DNA of 64,000 bases, taken from assembly GCF_014641075.1 (NCBI RefSeq), contig NZ_BMHP01000007.1, positions 62,001-126,000 on the forward strand, given 5' to 3'. Both the position numbers and the translations under genes were made by a program. Below the pieces are notes generated by a model. It was given only the letters and a program-made list of their open reading frames with translations, was not told where the DNA came from and did not search any database. Positions 43,781 through 52,834 of the stretch are shown piece by piece (within the stretch, counting starts at the first letter, position 1; each line of letters opens with the position of its first letter). The stretch is from Paenibacillus nasutitermitis (GTDB lineage: Bacteria > Bacillota > Bacilli > Paenibacillales > Paenibacillaceae).

Positions 43781-44317
43781 ATGATGTATTGGACGGGAGG
43801 CGTACATCCGTTAGCGGCGATTATTGCAGCCGTTGTTGTTTCGGTTATGCTCTACATCATGCACCGAAATCACCAGAAACAAGAAAAAAACATGATATAC
43901 TGGATCGAGGAATCACGATCGCAGCTTATATGGCAGGACGAATTCGACAGGCAGGGGGGGCGAACGCCAACCATGGAATGGATCACGGAGTATTGTTTTA
44001 CCAGGCCGGGAGCTGTGAAGGACTTTCCCTTTGGCAAGGAGCCGATGGTGATGAAAGTGGGCGGCAAAATGTTCGCGCTTTTGTCAGGACAAGCGATTTC
44101 GCTCAAATGCGATCCCGTTGTCGCTGAAAATCTGCGCGAGCAGAATGAAGCTATCACACCGGGTTATCATTTGAACAAAAAACATTGGAATTCCATCCGG
44201 ATTGACGGTTCGTTGTCGGCAGACGAGATCCGGTCGATGATTGACCATTCGTATGATCTGGTCTTCAAAGGCTTGCCGAAGGCAGTACGGGAGAAGGTCA
44301 GGCTTACCGTTGGCTGA
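43781..44317 (+). CDS. MmcQ/YjbR-family protein with N-terminal membrane anchor
   Basis: A 178-residue protein preceded by a strong GAAGGAGG site. Residues 8-28 are a transmembrane segment (HPLAAIIAAVVVSVMLYIM). The YjbR domain, usually about 115 residues and free-standing, begins near residue 63: MEWITEYCFTRPGAVKDFPF, VGGKMFALLS, then HWNSIRIDG and SYDLVFKGLP. A run of seven G at 43955-43961 lies between anchor and domain, and ATG 43973 could start the domain alone. A true fusion, two overlapping genes or a slippage site are all possible. Confidence 0.8.
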   Translation: MMYWTGGVHPLAAIIAAVVVSVMLYIMHRNHQKQEKNMIYWIEESRSQLIWQDEFDRQGGRTPTMEWITEYCFTRPGAVKDFPFGKEPMVMKVGGKMFALLSGQAISLKCDPVVAENLREQNEAITPGYHLNKKHWNSIRIDGSLSADEIRSMIDHSYDLVFKGLPKAVREKVRLTVG

Positions 44318-44338
44318 CACATCGGGGATAATAAAAAG

Positions 44339-44385
44339 GCGAAAGCGGAATCAGGGGATGGCACTGATTCCGCTTTTGCGTGTTT
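44339..44385. terminator. bidirectional terminator
   Basis: A long stem with arms AAAGCGGAATCAG and CTGATTCCGCTTT lies between the convergent YjbR and GT-C-like genes. Confidence 0.85.
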
Positions 44386-44407
44386 GCTTTTAAGATCGAG
44401 TCAGCTG

Positions 44408-46018
44408 TTATTCTTCCGTGACGGCACGGGGGCCCATCCATTTCTTCACTTTAAATAAGCGCCATTTGCCTTCAAAGTCATGAACAAGGGTCGCCCAATC
44501 GATGCCTCCGTCATACAGGGTGGGAAATTCCGCATTTACGGCACTCGTGGGGATATTTTCCTTGGGCAGCGGAACGAGAATATAATCGATATCATTGCCC
44601 GGCGGATCTTTGACCGCCTGATTGAACAAATAATCGCTGGTAATCAAATACTTGCGCGGATATTTGCTGCTTACAATGATGTTATAGGCGGAATAGGAGT
44701 CCACAAGGATCGTGGTATCCCGGTAATGCTCGTCCATGTAAGAGGCGATTTTCCGTTCAAAGGTTTGAGCGACGTAATGCTCGTTATCGGTTTTGATATG
44801 GAGAAAGTTGTTCTCGTCTGGCGCAATCGCCGGGTCCGTCATGGCATAGGACAGGAGTCCCGCAGTGCCCAGCATCGCCGCGGCGATCACGGTGAAGGCC
44901 GCCCGCTCTGGCCACCCCTTGCGGAATTGCTGGAGTTCATAAGGGATCCAGGCTACGGTTACGGGAAATACATACATGAAATAACGGAACCAGCCAAAAG
45001 AGGATTCCCGCAAAAGAAGCAGGTACTGCAGAGCCGGAACCGCTGCGAACAACAGCAGCAAGATGAGCACATCCCAGCGGAGCAGCCGGCCGCTCACCAG
45101 TCTGAGCAACAGGATAGTCAGCAGAGGAATCGCGTACCAGAGCGTTTTCTTCAGGACAAACCACAGGGCAAGCAGCGGACTGTGGAAAATCTCCTGGAAA
45201 GCGGCATCATTCTGCAGCGCTCCGGACTGCGCCACATTGGAATACTCCGAATTCAGAAAATAAAGCGGATTTCCCATGATGATGTAATTGAAGAAAATCC
45301 ATAGCAGCCCCGAGAACAGGGCAGGGAGCAGAAGCAGGATCCAGGTCGCTTCGACCTTATAGAGCTTTTCTTTCAAAGGACCGTTTTTTTCGACCGCGGA
45401 GATCCGCATCCATAGGATGGCGATCATGACCCCCAATGCAAGCGAGACCCCGAAAGGGACGGCTTCATACCGCGTCCAGAATGCCATGGCAAGCGCAAAA
45501 CCGGCCACTATCAGAGCGCTGGTCTGACGGTTCTTCAGCCAGAGGGAAAACTGGATGACCGTAAGCATGAGGAAGTAAACATACGGCGCATCGCTGAGAC
45601 CGTTGGCACCAAACAGGAAGATAAAGGGATTCAGGCTGTACAGCAGCGCGAATATGGTGCTCGTCACCGCGGATAGTCCGAAACGCCGCCCAGCGTTATA
45701 GAGCAGCATTGCCGTCAGGCCGGCGAATACCGAGGATTGAATGACAGCGGCGACGCCAATGGTGGCAAGCGCCGGAAATAACGGATAAAATATCAGCAAG
45801 CCGACCTCCAGCAGGCTGGGCAACGGATTCCATACAAAACCGATGGCACCCAAATGGGGATCGCGGCTGTACAGCACATAGAACGCATTGGCCACACGAC
45901 TGATGGCATCGGAATGCATATAGCCTAAAACGGCAGTTATGTAATAACCTACCGCAAATTCAGCGCCGCAAATAAGTATAAAAAGCAACAGCGGCAGCAC
46001 GCGTTTGCTTCGGATCAC
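44408..46018 (-). CDS. polytopic membrane glycosyltransferase, GT-C-like
   Basis: A 536-residue membrane protein with about 10 to 12 hydrophobic segments, starting at GTG 46018 with GGGAGG nine bases upstream. The first outer loop (about residues 33-45) has YMHSDAISR; GT-C enzymes of the PMT/ArnT kind carry an acidic catalytic residue here. The soluble C-terminal part (from about 410) is extracellular. It would transfer a sugar from polyprenyl-phosphate in the outer membrane leaflet. It follows the GtrB/GtrA genes, which supply flipped polyprenyl-phospho-sugars, and its last step is probably decoration of a wall glycan. Confidence 0.78.
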   Translation of the reverse strand: MIRSKRVLPLLLFILICGAEFAVGYYITAVLGYMHSDAISRVANAFYVLYSRDPHLGAIGFVWNPLPSLLEVGLLIFYPLFPALATIGVAAVIQSSVFAGLTAMLLYNAGRRFGLSAVTSTIFALLYSLNPFIFLFGANGLSDAPYVYFLMLTVIQFSLWLKNRQTSALIVAGFALAMAFWTRYEAVPFGVSLALGVMIAILWMRISAVEKNGPLKEKLYKVEATWILLLLPALFSGLLWIFFNYIIMGNPLYFLNSEYSNVAQSGALQNDAAFQEIFHSPLLALWFVLKKTLWYAIPLLTILLLRLVSGRLLRWDVLILLLLFAAVPALQYLLLLRESSFGWFRYFMYVFPVTVAWIPYELQQFRKGWPERAAFTVIAAAMLGTAGLLSYAMTDPAIAPDENNFLHIKTDNEHYVAQTFERKIASYMDEHYRDTTILVDSYSAYNIIVSSKYPRKYLITSDYLFNQAVKDPPGNDIDYILVPLPKENIPTSAVNAEFPTLYDGGIDWATLVHDFEGKWRLFKVKKWMGPRAVTEE

Positions 46019-46075
46019 AAAGGCTTGCCTCCCTTCGGGAAATGAGTAGCGAGGTCTTCTCAGGCAAGCTGTCCG

Positions 46076-46498
46076 TCAAGCGGGACCGCTCCGCCGAAAA
46101 GTCCAATACCGGTTGAACAGATAATTCTGCACCGGCACAACAAAGGTCACGATAACCTGTCCAAGCAGATAAGGCAGGTCGACTAGCTCGACAGCGCCAT
46201 ACATAATAAGCGTATTAAGGATCAGGCCGGAGCCGGATACCATGCAATAACGAATGAACTGCCGGTATTCAGCGGTCCGATTTGACTGCCGATCCACATC
46301 TCCCGTATCCTGAAAGGTCCATTTTTTGTTCAGAACATAGGAAACGGCAAGCACAACCGTAAAGCCCAGCACCGAGCCGACAACGGGGTGGACACCGGCC
46401 CATTCCACCAGTGCGGCCAGCAAAGCAAAATGAAGCGCCGTTCCCAGCAGCCCCACGACGGCATATTTAACGATCGAATGCCGCAGCAGCGTATGCAT
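46076..46498 (-). CDS. GtrA-family membrane protein
   Basis: A 140-residue protein with four transmembrane segments and the family pattern VKYAVVGLLGTALHF at the start, VSYVLNKKWTF in the middle and NYLFNRYWTFRR at the end. GtrA proteins are thought to flip polyprenyl-phosphate-linked sugars. Its first 32 bases overlap the end of the GtrB-like gene, a sign of translational coupling. The GT-C-like gene follows after 57 bases. Confidence 0.92.
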   Translation of the reverse strand: MHTLLRHSIVKYAVVGLLGTALHFALLAALVEWAGVHPVVGSVLGFTVVLAVSYVLNKKWTFQDTGDVDRQSNRTAEYRQFIRYCMVSGSGLILNTLIMYGAVELVDLPYLLGQVIVTFVVPVQNYLFNRYWTFRRSGPA

Positions 46499-47471
46499 CG
46501 CCGGAATCCCTCGTTTCGCTCCGGATATGAGCCTCGGCGCCGCTTCGTTTCTCGGCGATCAGATATCGCGGACGACCCTTAACCTCATGGTAGATGGCCG
46601 CAATATATTCACCGATGATTCCCAGGGAGATCATGAGAAAGCTGCCAATCAGCAGCAGCAGCAGGATGACGGTGGTGAAGCCGGTAACGGCGGTGCCCTG
46701 AAGCTTCTGAACAAGCGTGTTGATCCCAAGCACGATGGAGCCGATCAAGAACAGGATTCCGACCAGGCTGACCAGCCGCAGCGGGATGGTCGAGAAGGAG
46801 ACGATTGCCTGAACCGCCAGCTTGATCAGGGTAAGCAAATTCCAGCGGCTGACTCCTTCTTCCCGGACCGGAACCGTGAAGGAGAGCGTCTTCCTTTTGT
46901 AGCCCAGCCAGGCGGTCATACCGCGGAAGAAGGTTACACGCTCGGGCATTTTGCGCCAGGCATCCACGACCTTGGCATCCATCAGCTTGAAGTCGGAGGC
47001 ACCCTGGAGCCGGTAGCCGGACAGATGGTTGAGCATGCCATAGAAAACAGCCGCGCCGATTTTTTTGCCGGCCGGCTCCTCGCCGCGGTTTTCCTTGACT
47101 GCTTCAATGACTTCATAACCTTCCTCGCGCCACAAATGAACCATCTGCGGAATGAGGGCCGGCGGATGCTGAAGGTCGCCATCCATAACGATGACAGCCG
47201 CCCCAGCGGCTTGCTCCATTCCCGCGCACAGCGCCAGCTCCTTGCCGAAATTGCGGCTGAGGCGGATGGCCGAGAGCTGGGGAAGCTCGCCAGCAAGCTT
47301 CTCCAGCTGCTCCCAGGTCTGGTCTCTTGAACCGTCGTCCACCACAATCAATTCGAATGACGGGGTGATGGCGGCAGCCGTTCCGGCGATGACTTGAAGC
47401 GAACGGGCAATGTGAGCTGCCTCATTATAGACTGGAACAATGATGGATAATTCGGGTAGGGATCGTTTCAT
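46467..47471 (-). CDS. polyprenyl-phosphate glycosyltransferase, GtrB/DPM1-like
   Basis: A 334-residue protein. GT-A domain: SIIVPVYNEAAHIARSL, VVDDGSRDQTWE, and VMDGDLQHPP as the DxD motif. Two C-terminal transmembrane helices (about 230-300) are typical of GtrB/ArnC-like enzymes. It would load a sugar onto undecaprenyl phosphate at the inner membrane face. Together with GtrA and the GT-C-like protein it forms the usual three-component glycosylation set. Confidence 0.92.
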   Translation of the reverse strand: MKRSLPELSIIVPVYNEAAHIARSLQVIAGTAAAITPSFELIVVDDGSRDQTWEQLEKLAGELPQLSAIRLSRNFGKELALCAGMEQAAGAAVIVMDGDLQHPPALIPQMVHLWREEGYEVIEAVKENRGEEPAGKKIGAAVFYGMLNHLSGYRLQGASDFKLMDAKVVDAWRKMPERVTFFRGMTAWLGYKRKTLSFTVPVREEGVSRWNLLTLIKLAVQAIVSFSTIPLRLVSLVGILFLIGSIVLGINTLVQKLQGTAVTGFTTVILLLLLIGSFLMISLGIIGEYIAAIYHEVKGRPRYLIAEKRSGAEAHIRSETRDSGDAYAAAAFDR

Positions 47472-47556
47472 GCGATCATGCTCCCTCTCGCGCCATGATG
47501 TTGGGCGGCTGGTAGTATCGTAACAAAAGCGAACAATCTTTACGGGGCTGCATTCT

Positions 47557-49899
47557 TTAGCCCGCCGAGTCGATGAACTTGTCCGTACCGGAAGCGGTCG
47601 GAGGTTCTGTCAGCCCGTGCTCCGTCTTTTCCCAATAGAAAGGATTGGTTACAAGCTGCCATGCCGCCTTGAGTGCAGCAATACTCATAAGCACCCAGTA
47701 AAGCGGAGTCAGCAGCGCATATCGGACAAGCTTATAGGAAAATACCCGGTTCCTGTTGTCCTCCAGCTCGTGGATCACCCAATAGACGCCGGCGACATTG
47801 CTGAAGACAAACATAAAGTTGCCGATATAGAACTCGATGCTTGCCAGGTAATAGATGAAGCCGGGGAAGAAATCGCCAATAATGGAGAGTTCCCAGCCAA
47901 ACCAAAGCAGCAGCATCAGCCAAAAGATAGGATTGAGCAGGGGCAGCATCGGCGTTGCCAGAATCATGACCTGGAAACCGATAAAGCCCTTAAAGCCGAT
48001 CTCCCGCAACAGCTTGAACGGATTGCGCATATGAACCAGCCAAGTCTGCATATAGCCTTTAATCCAGCGGGAACGCTGGCGGATCCAGTTACCGGTACGG
48101 CTGTTGGCTTCCTCCCAGGTCCGTGAATCCACGATGGCTGTTTTGTAGCCATGCTTATACAGCCTGATACCCAGGTCCGCATCCTCTGTAACATTGAATG
48201 GATCCCAGGCGCCCAGCTCCTTCAACACGGACATCTTGAAATGGTTGGAGGTTCCCCCGAGCGGGATTGGTACATCCAGCTGCATGATGCCGGGCAGAAG
48301 CAGCTCGAACCACATGCTGTATTCCTGTGTAAACCAGCGGGTGAGCAGGTTCTGATCGCTGTTAAAATAATTAAGCTTGGCCTGAATACACGCGTAATTG
48401 TCCGGGCATTGCCTGAAGGTCAGAAAAACCTTCTTGAGCTGGTCGGGATCCGGCTGGTCCTCCGCATCGAAGATGACAACATATTCGCCGCGTGCCCGGA
48501 GAAGCCCGTAATTGCATGCTTTGGGCTTGGTCTTGGGCAGGCCGTCCGGCACGACCAACACCGTATAGTAAGCCGGCAGCTTCATATCCTGAAGAATCGT
48601 ACGCATCTCTTCGTCGTCTTCCTCAATCAGCAGACGTACGTCGAGCTTGGCTTTGGGATAATCAAGCTGCTCCAGATTGCGCAGCAGATGCGGCAGCACC
48701 TGAGACTCCCTGTACATGGGAACCAGAATCGTATACACCGGCAGCTCCCGCTCATCGATCGCGTCAATCTCTTCGGGAGTGAAGCGGAACTGGGAACTGC
48801 GCCGGGAGCCGAACATGATCACGGTAAATTTAAAAATGGACATCGTGAAATAAAAAAGCTGCACGATCAAGTTGAGCGTCAATAGCGTCATCCAGAAATT
48901 GAGGATGAGCCCAATTACAATCACGAGGCCAATGAGTATAAAGCCGCCGATCTGAAAGCGGGTAAATGTTGTAATAGCGGAGTTGTGCGGCTGCTCGTCT
49001 GCAAGCTTTGAGGTGCTTTCGTGCAGCATTTCACTGCCGTATACCTCTTTCCAAAAGCGTTCCATTTCGTTCTTGGTGGCGAGGACCTGCTCAACCGGCA
49101 GCCCCAGCAGCCGCTGCACCTCTTCGCTTTGCTCCTCTGTCAACGGACCGCTGACGGCTACCAGGAAACGGTTCATATACTGGTGAATGACAATGACTTC
49201 ATAGCTGCGGGCAAGCGTCTCCGGTAAACGGACCGGCGTATTGATGCTAAGCTCATTGCCGATCCGGCCGATATTATTTTGTGTGGCAATCGCCCGGTAC
49301 AGCGTTTCCGGTTCAATCAGTTGAAGCGACAACAGGATATCGCCAAGCAAGCCCCCGCTTTTGTTCTGGAAAGCCAGCGCTTTGTCCAACTGTTCGCTGG
49401 TGATCAGCCCTGCCTCCATCAGCAAATCCCCAAGCTTGCCCTTCCGCGGCTGCTTCCGGAAAATCGGCTTCATTTGCAAATCCGTAATGAACCCCATGTC
49501 GATAAGAATATCGCCGAGTCTTCCTCCGTGACTTTTCTGCGAGTCCATGGCAGCCTTAAGCTGCGCATCGCTGATTAGCCCGTCACGGACCAATTGATCG
49601 CCTAGCCGCATAGCCGGCGGTTCAGCGGAGGGGGCCTGCTCCGGTCCGGCAAGCAGTTCTTCAATAGCGGGAGCAGCTTCCTGAGCCGTTCGCAAATCTT
49701 CAATCCGGGCATAGGTCAAGTCCAGGCGTTTGTTCAGTTCATCCGCTTCCAGCTGAAGCCGCTGAACGGCCAATGCCTGTGCCTCCCGCTGGTTGGCCAG
49801 CAGTTTTTTCTTCTCTCCCAAAGTTGCTTTTTCGCGATCAAGAATTCGTTTGGCGTAGCTCCGGTTGACGCCCATCCAATGCTTTCTGAGCTTGATCAT
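47557..49899 (-). CDS. NfrB-like membrane glycosyltransferase with MshEN repeats
   Basis: A 780-residue protein. Residues 15-75 are coiled coil. About 95-270 hold repeated MshEN-type units (LGDQLVRDGLISDAQL, LGDLLMEAGLITSEQL, GDILLSLQLIEPETL), domains known to bind c-di-GMP in other proteins. Two transmembrane helices lie at about 315-360. A GT-A domain follows, with TILVPMYRES, FDAEDQPDP (DxD) and QRSRWIKGY (QxxRW), the processive glycosyltransferase motif, then further membrane helices. E. coli NfrB has the same parts in a different order. Its ATG overlaps the stop of the upstream small gene as ATGA. Likely product: an exported polysaccharide. Confidence 0.88.
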   Translation of the reverse strand: MIKLRKHWMGVNRSYAKRILDREKATLGEKKKLLANQREAQALAVQRLQLEADELNKRLDLTYARIEDLRTAQEAAPAIEELLAGPEQAPSAEPPAMRLGDQLVRDGLISDAQLKAAMDSQKSHGGRLGDILIDMGFITDLQMKPIFRKQPRKGKLGDLLMEAGLITSEQLDKALAFQNKSGGLLGDILLSLQLIEPETLYRAIATQNNIGRIGNELSINTPVRLPETLARSYEVIVIHQYMNRFLVAVSGPLTEEQSEEVQRLLGLPVEQVLATKNEMERFWKEVYGSEMLHESTSKLADEQPHNSAITTFTRFQIGGFILIGLVIVIGLILNFWMTLLTLNLIVQLFYFTMSIFKFTVIMFGSRRSSQFRFTPEEIDAIDERELPVYTILVPMYRESQVLPHLLRNLEQLDYPKAKLDVRLLIEEDDEEMRTILQDMKLPAYYTVLVVPDGLPKTKPKACNYGLLRARGEYVVIFDAEDQPDPDQLKKVFLTFRQCPDNYACIQAKLNYFNSDQNLLTRWFTQEYSMWFELLLPGIMQLDVPIPLGGTSNHFKMSVLKELGAWDPFNVTEDADLGIRLYKHGYKTAIVDSRTWEEANSRTGNWIRQRSRWIKGYMQTWLVHMRNPFKLLREIGFKGFIGFQVMILATPMLPLLNPIFWLMLLLWFGWELSIIGDFFPGFIYYLASIEFYIGNFMFVFSNVAGVYWVIHELEDNRNRVFSYKLVRYALLTPLYWVLMSIAALKAAWQLVTNPFYWEKTEHGLTEPPTASGTDKFIDSAG

Positions 49900-50123
49900 A
49901 GCGGCTCGTTTCCTTCAATTAAACGCCGTTCCAGAGCAAGGGCATCAGCCAGCCGGTCGCGAAGCAGTTGGACCTCCACTTGTTTCGTTGCATATAAAAC
50001 CTCATAGTCGCCAAGCTCCTGCTCATACTGAGCCTGGATCATTTCCTGCTCCAGTGTGAACAGCTCCAACTGGCGCTCCACATCATCAGGCCGATAACCA
50101 AACAATGAACGACGATATTTCAT
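49896..50123 (-). CDS. small coiled-coil protein coupled to the glycosyltransferase
   Basis: A 75-residue protein; ATG 50123 follows GGAGG by seven bases. Longer in-frame starts run through the hairpin repeats and are rejected. SLFGYRPDDVERQLE at the N-terminus resembles the opening of DivIVA-like proteins, and the rest is a heptad helix. It ends in an ATGA overlap with the NfrB-like gene, so the two proteins are made together and may interact through their coiled coils. Confidence 0.75.
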   Translation of the reverse strand: MKYRRSLFGYRPDDVERQLELFTLEQEMIQAQYEQELGDYEVLYATKQVEVQLLRDRLADALALERRLIEGNEPL

Positions 50124-50138
50124 GGGAAACCTCCTAAG

Positions 50139-50253
50139 GCATTTCCTCGCAAGAGGAAATGCGGCATCGTAAGCATGGACTTTGGCATTTCCTCGTAAGA
50201 GGAAATGCAGCATCGTAAGCATAGGCTTTGGCATTTCCTCGCAAGAGGAATGC
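50139..50253. repeat. three hairpin units with a 46-bp period
   Basis: Copies start at 50139, 50185 and 50231. Each has arms GCATTTCCTC and GAGGAAATGC around GCAA, GTAA and GCAA; the third copy lacks one A in its right arm. The 22-base spacers are also alike (CATCGTAAGCAT is shared). The plus strand would make C-GNRA-G tetraloops, and the middle loop change keeps the GNRA rule. The array is in the leader of the coiled-coil/glycosyltransferase genes, after manC. Confidence 0.85.
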
Positions 50254-50267
50254 AGTATCGTAATGTA

Positions 50268-51572
50268 TCAAGGCGGGGTTGTTCTGATTTCCAGCAGGTC
50301 ACAGCTGGAGACGGCCTGGAAGAAGCTGCCGGGCAGGGGCTGAACATGTTGTCCTCCCGAAAGGGGCAAATATTCGCCGGCATGCCGGTATTCGCCTTGA
50401 CCGGTCAGCAGCATCCATGTCAAGAACGAGGATTTCTGAACCGTGCAGCTTAAACGTTCGCCGGCAATCACATGAATCCGTCTTGTCAACGCCGCGCCGC
50501 GTCCTTCATCCTCAATCTTGTCCAAAGTCCGGGCCCATCCGTAACGGGTATCTCCATCGGTTTTCAGGGCTTGTCCCTGCATACGTTCAAGCAGAGGCTT
50601 CAGACCGCTTGCGGCGTGCTTGCCGGTGACAAGAATACCATCGTGTCCCGCAACGACAACCGCGTCATTTATGCCGGTGACCAACACCGGAATGGGCAGT
50701 TCATTTACCACATTGGTATTGGTGCAGTTGTTATCCAGCAAGCCGATGCCATACATCGCATTGTCCATGGAATGGGAAAGGGAATCCCAGGTTCCCATAT
50801 CTGACCAAGCACCTTCATATACGAGCGCGGCAATACTGGACGATCGTTCTACGACCTCATAATCGAAGCTGATGCTCGGCAATGCTCCATATTGCTCCCG
50901 CAGCCTGTGATAATCGGTGGGGAGACCGCGACGGACAAGCTCATCCAGCATGGCGGATAACCGGAAAGCGAATACGCCGCAGTTCCAAAGCGCGCCTTGA
51001 TCGATCAAAGCACGAGCATAAGTTTCGTCAGGCTTCTCTATGAACTGCGAGATGGCCAATGGCGCTTCTTTATTGGAGGTCAATGGATCCGGAAGAAGAT
51101 AACCGAATTTGCCCGAAGGCGAGGAAGGGGCAACGCCGATCAGTCCTATTCGCGCAGTATCCGCTTGAATCAGCTTATCCAGCTCAAACAGCTTTAAATA
51201 AAAGGACAGATTGGTATGATGATCCACGGGAAGAACAATCACCGTCTCGTCTGCAGACGCATTCTGATGGGAGGCCAAATAAGCACAGCTGAGCAGCACC
51301 GCGGGATATGTATCTCTGCGCTCGGGTTCTACAGCCGCCAGGATGGATGGACCAAGCTGTTTGTGCAGGTATTCCATCTGCTTTCCGGAGGCTGCAATAA
51401 TAACCTCATGCTGAAGACCGAGCTGCTGCAAATGGGCCATCGTATGCTGCACCATGGAAATTTGACGCCCGTCACGGTCCTGCAGAAGCTGTAAAAATTG
51501 CTTGGACCTGATTTCCGAGGACAGAGGCCATAGTCTTTTTCCGGAGCCGCCTGAAAGTAAAATAATTTTCAT
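50268..51572 (-). CDS. manC: mannose-1-phosphate guanylyltransferase
   Basis: A 434-residue protein; ATG 51572 follows GGAGGT by five bases, better than ATG 51584. The N-terminus, ILLSGGSGKRLWPLSSEIRSKQFL, is the nucleotidyl-transferase signature, and FIEKPDETYA is the sugar-phosphate lysine motif. The C-terminal domain is cupin-like. Length and order fit ManC without the second isomerase activity. It makes GDP-mannose for the glycan genes downstream on the same strand. Confidence 0.92.
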   Translation of the reverse strand: MKIILLSGGSGKRLWPLSSEIRSKQFLQLLQDRDGRQISMVQHTMAHLQQLGLQHEVIIAASGKQMEYLHKQLGPSILAAVEPERRDTYPAVLLSCAYLASHQNASADETVIVLPVDHHTNLSFYLKLFELDKLIQADTARIGLIGVAPSSPSGKFGYLLPDPLTSNKEAPLAISQFIEKPDETYARALIDQGALWNCGVFAFRLSAMLDELVRRGLPTDYHRLREQYGALPSISFDYEVVERSSSIAALVYEGAWSDMGTWDSLSHSMDNAMYGIGLLDNNCTNTNVVNELPIPVLVTGINDAVVVAGHDGILVTGKHAASGLKPLLERMQGQALKTDGDTRYGWARTLDKIEDEGRGAALTRRIHVIAGERLSCTVQKSSFLTWMLLTGQGEYRHAGEYLPLSGGQHVQPLPGSFFQAVSSCDLLEIRTTPP

Positions 51573-51947
51573 GTTTACCTCCATAACTTGCAGGGATAAG
51601 AACAGGTTAAGGATGAAAAGTATCAGTATTCGATCGATTATTCCTAAATTAACAGTAGAGGCACCTTGAACAATCCGTTCAACGATTTAGTGAGTTGGTA
51701 CTGTCTGAGAGGAAACGAAATGGACTTTAGTTTAGGTACTCCATAAGAGGGTCACGTAAGTTAACATCGAAACCGGGACTTTATGCCTAAAAATTTAATA
51801 TTAACCGCTAAAATGTGAGTTAATTTGACAACTACAGGCTAATTGTATCTCATTTTTCTAATAAAAAAAAGAATAGATTCTAATAAAGAGCTGGATGATT
51901 AATTGGAAAATAAAAGTAAATAAATGTGAATAAACGTTGTATCTTAT
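51573..51947. other. 375-base intergenic region
   Basis: AT-rich and without a gene. It holds the promoter region of manC and the dyad at 51666-51682; nothing else could be identified. Confidence 0.55.
51666..51682. promoter_or_regulatory. TTGAAC-N5-GTTCAA dyad upstream of manC
   Basis: A perfect six-base inverted repeat with a five-base centre (AATCC) about 95 bases before the manC start. It has the size of a dimeric repressor operator. On the minus strand TTGAAC could also be part of a -35 region. Confidence 0.4.
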
Positions 51948-52739
51948 TTATATAAGAACGGGGCACCATCCGGGGGGAGCTGCGCACATGGCCGAAGCAA
52001 AACCGGGATCCTCGCTGGCCAAATCCACAAAATAATTGCTCAAAATATGATTGCCGCCGACTGATCCGATCCGGTAGCTGCGCTTGACCTCGCCCTTAAC
52101 ATGAAGATAATAATAGAGCTTTTCTGATTTTGGCGGCTGATAGACAAGCGGGGGCAGATGGGGAACGATATCATATTCATTCTGAATGCGGAAATTGACG
52201 GGGACGTTCTTGTTATAATGGCGTACAAAGGAAGGATCTCCTACACGCGGCGCTCCAAACGTATAAACGATAAGCTGTTTATGGCTCCGGTTCGTGACAA
52301 TATCAAGAGCAGCCAGTGTAGCCAGCGCTCCTCCCAGGCTGTGTCCGGTAACAAACAGCGGTTTATTGCCTGGCAGTGTGTCAAGCAGTCTGAAAATATC
52401 TTGTTTTGCGGACATGTAAACGTCGGTAAAGCCCCTGTGGGTGAGGCAGCGTTTATTTGCGGGCTTGAATACGATTTGCTGGGCTATTAGATCGGTTACC
52501 CAGTCCGTAGCTGAACTGGTACCGCGAAAGGCGAGAATCGCCGCCCGTTCGGACTCAATCAGAAAACCGAAGGTCTCTTCAATATCGCCGTACACTTTTG
52601 CCTTGAAGGATCCTACAACACGATAGGTGGTGGGGACCAGAAAAAGCTGCTGGTTATTCTCATATTGAATATAGGTTTGTCCACAGACGGCTGCCAGATA
52701 AATAGCGGTTTGCACATTAAACTCGCCGTTATTTTCCAT
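51948..52739 (-). CDS. class 3 lipase family protein
   Basis: A 263-residue alpha/beta hydrolase without a signal peptide. The nucleophile elbow is GHSLGGALATLAAL near residue 137, the Asp is likely in FGAPRVGDPSF, and the His may be in GGNHILSNY. ATG 52739 is preferred over GTG 52748, which abuts AGGGAG. Class 3 lipases hydrolyse acylglycerols; the role here is unknown. It stands alone between manC and a strong terminator. Confidence 0.88.
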   Translation of the reverse strand: MENNGEFNVQTAIYLAAVCGQTYIQYENNQQLFLVPTTYRVVGSFKAKVYGDIEETFGFLIESERAAILAFRGTSSATDWVTDLIAQQIVFKPANKRCLTHRGFTDVYMSAKQDIFRLLDTLPGNKPLFVTGHSLGGALATLAALDIVTNRSHKQLIVYTFGAPRVGDPSFVRHYNKNVPVNFRIQNEYDIVPHLPPLVYQPPKSEKLYYYLHVKGEVKRSYRIGSVGGNHILSNYFVDLASEDPGFASAMCAAPPGWCPVLI

Positions 52740-52834
52740 TGCATTCACACTCCCTGCCGTATTGTATGCCCAGATGGGCCAATGCGTTTAGGCAGAGGGG
52801 GTTAAATTACAATTGAAGATAGCGCTTTCGCATA

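Noticed and set aside
44480..45304. 274-codon open frame on the plus strand
   Set aside because: It is antisense to the GT-C-like membrane protein and reflects the complement of hydrophobic codons.
46527..47330. 267-codon open frame on the plus strand
   Set aside because: It is antisense to the GtrB-like glycosyltransferase and is rich in Asp, Gln and His, as expected of a complement.
50124..50234. N-terminal extension of the small coiled-coil gene through the hairpins
   Set aside because: The 46-bp period is not a multiple of three, so the repeat would encode different peptides, and a good ribosome site is placed for ATG 50123.
50139..50253. short CRISPR array
   Set aside because: The spacers are nearly identical rather than unique, the repeats are full hairpins and no cas genes are present.
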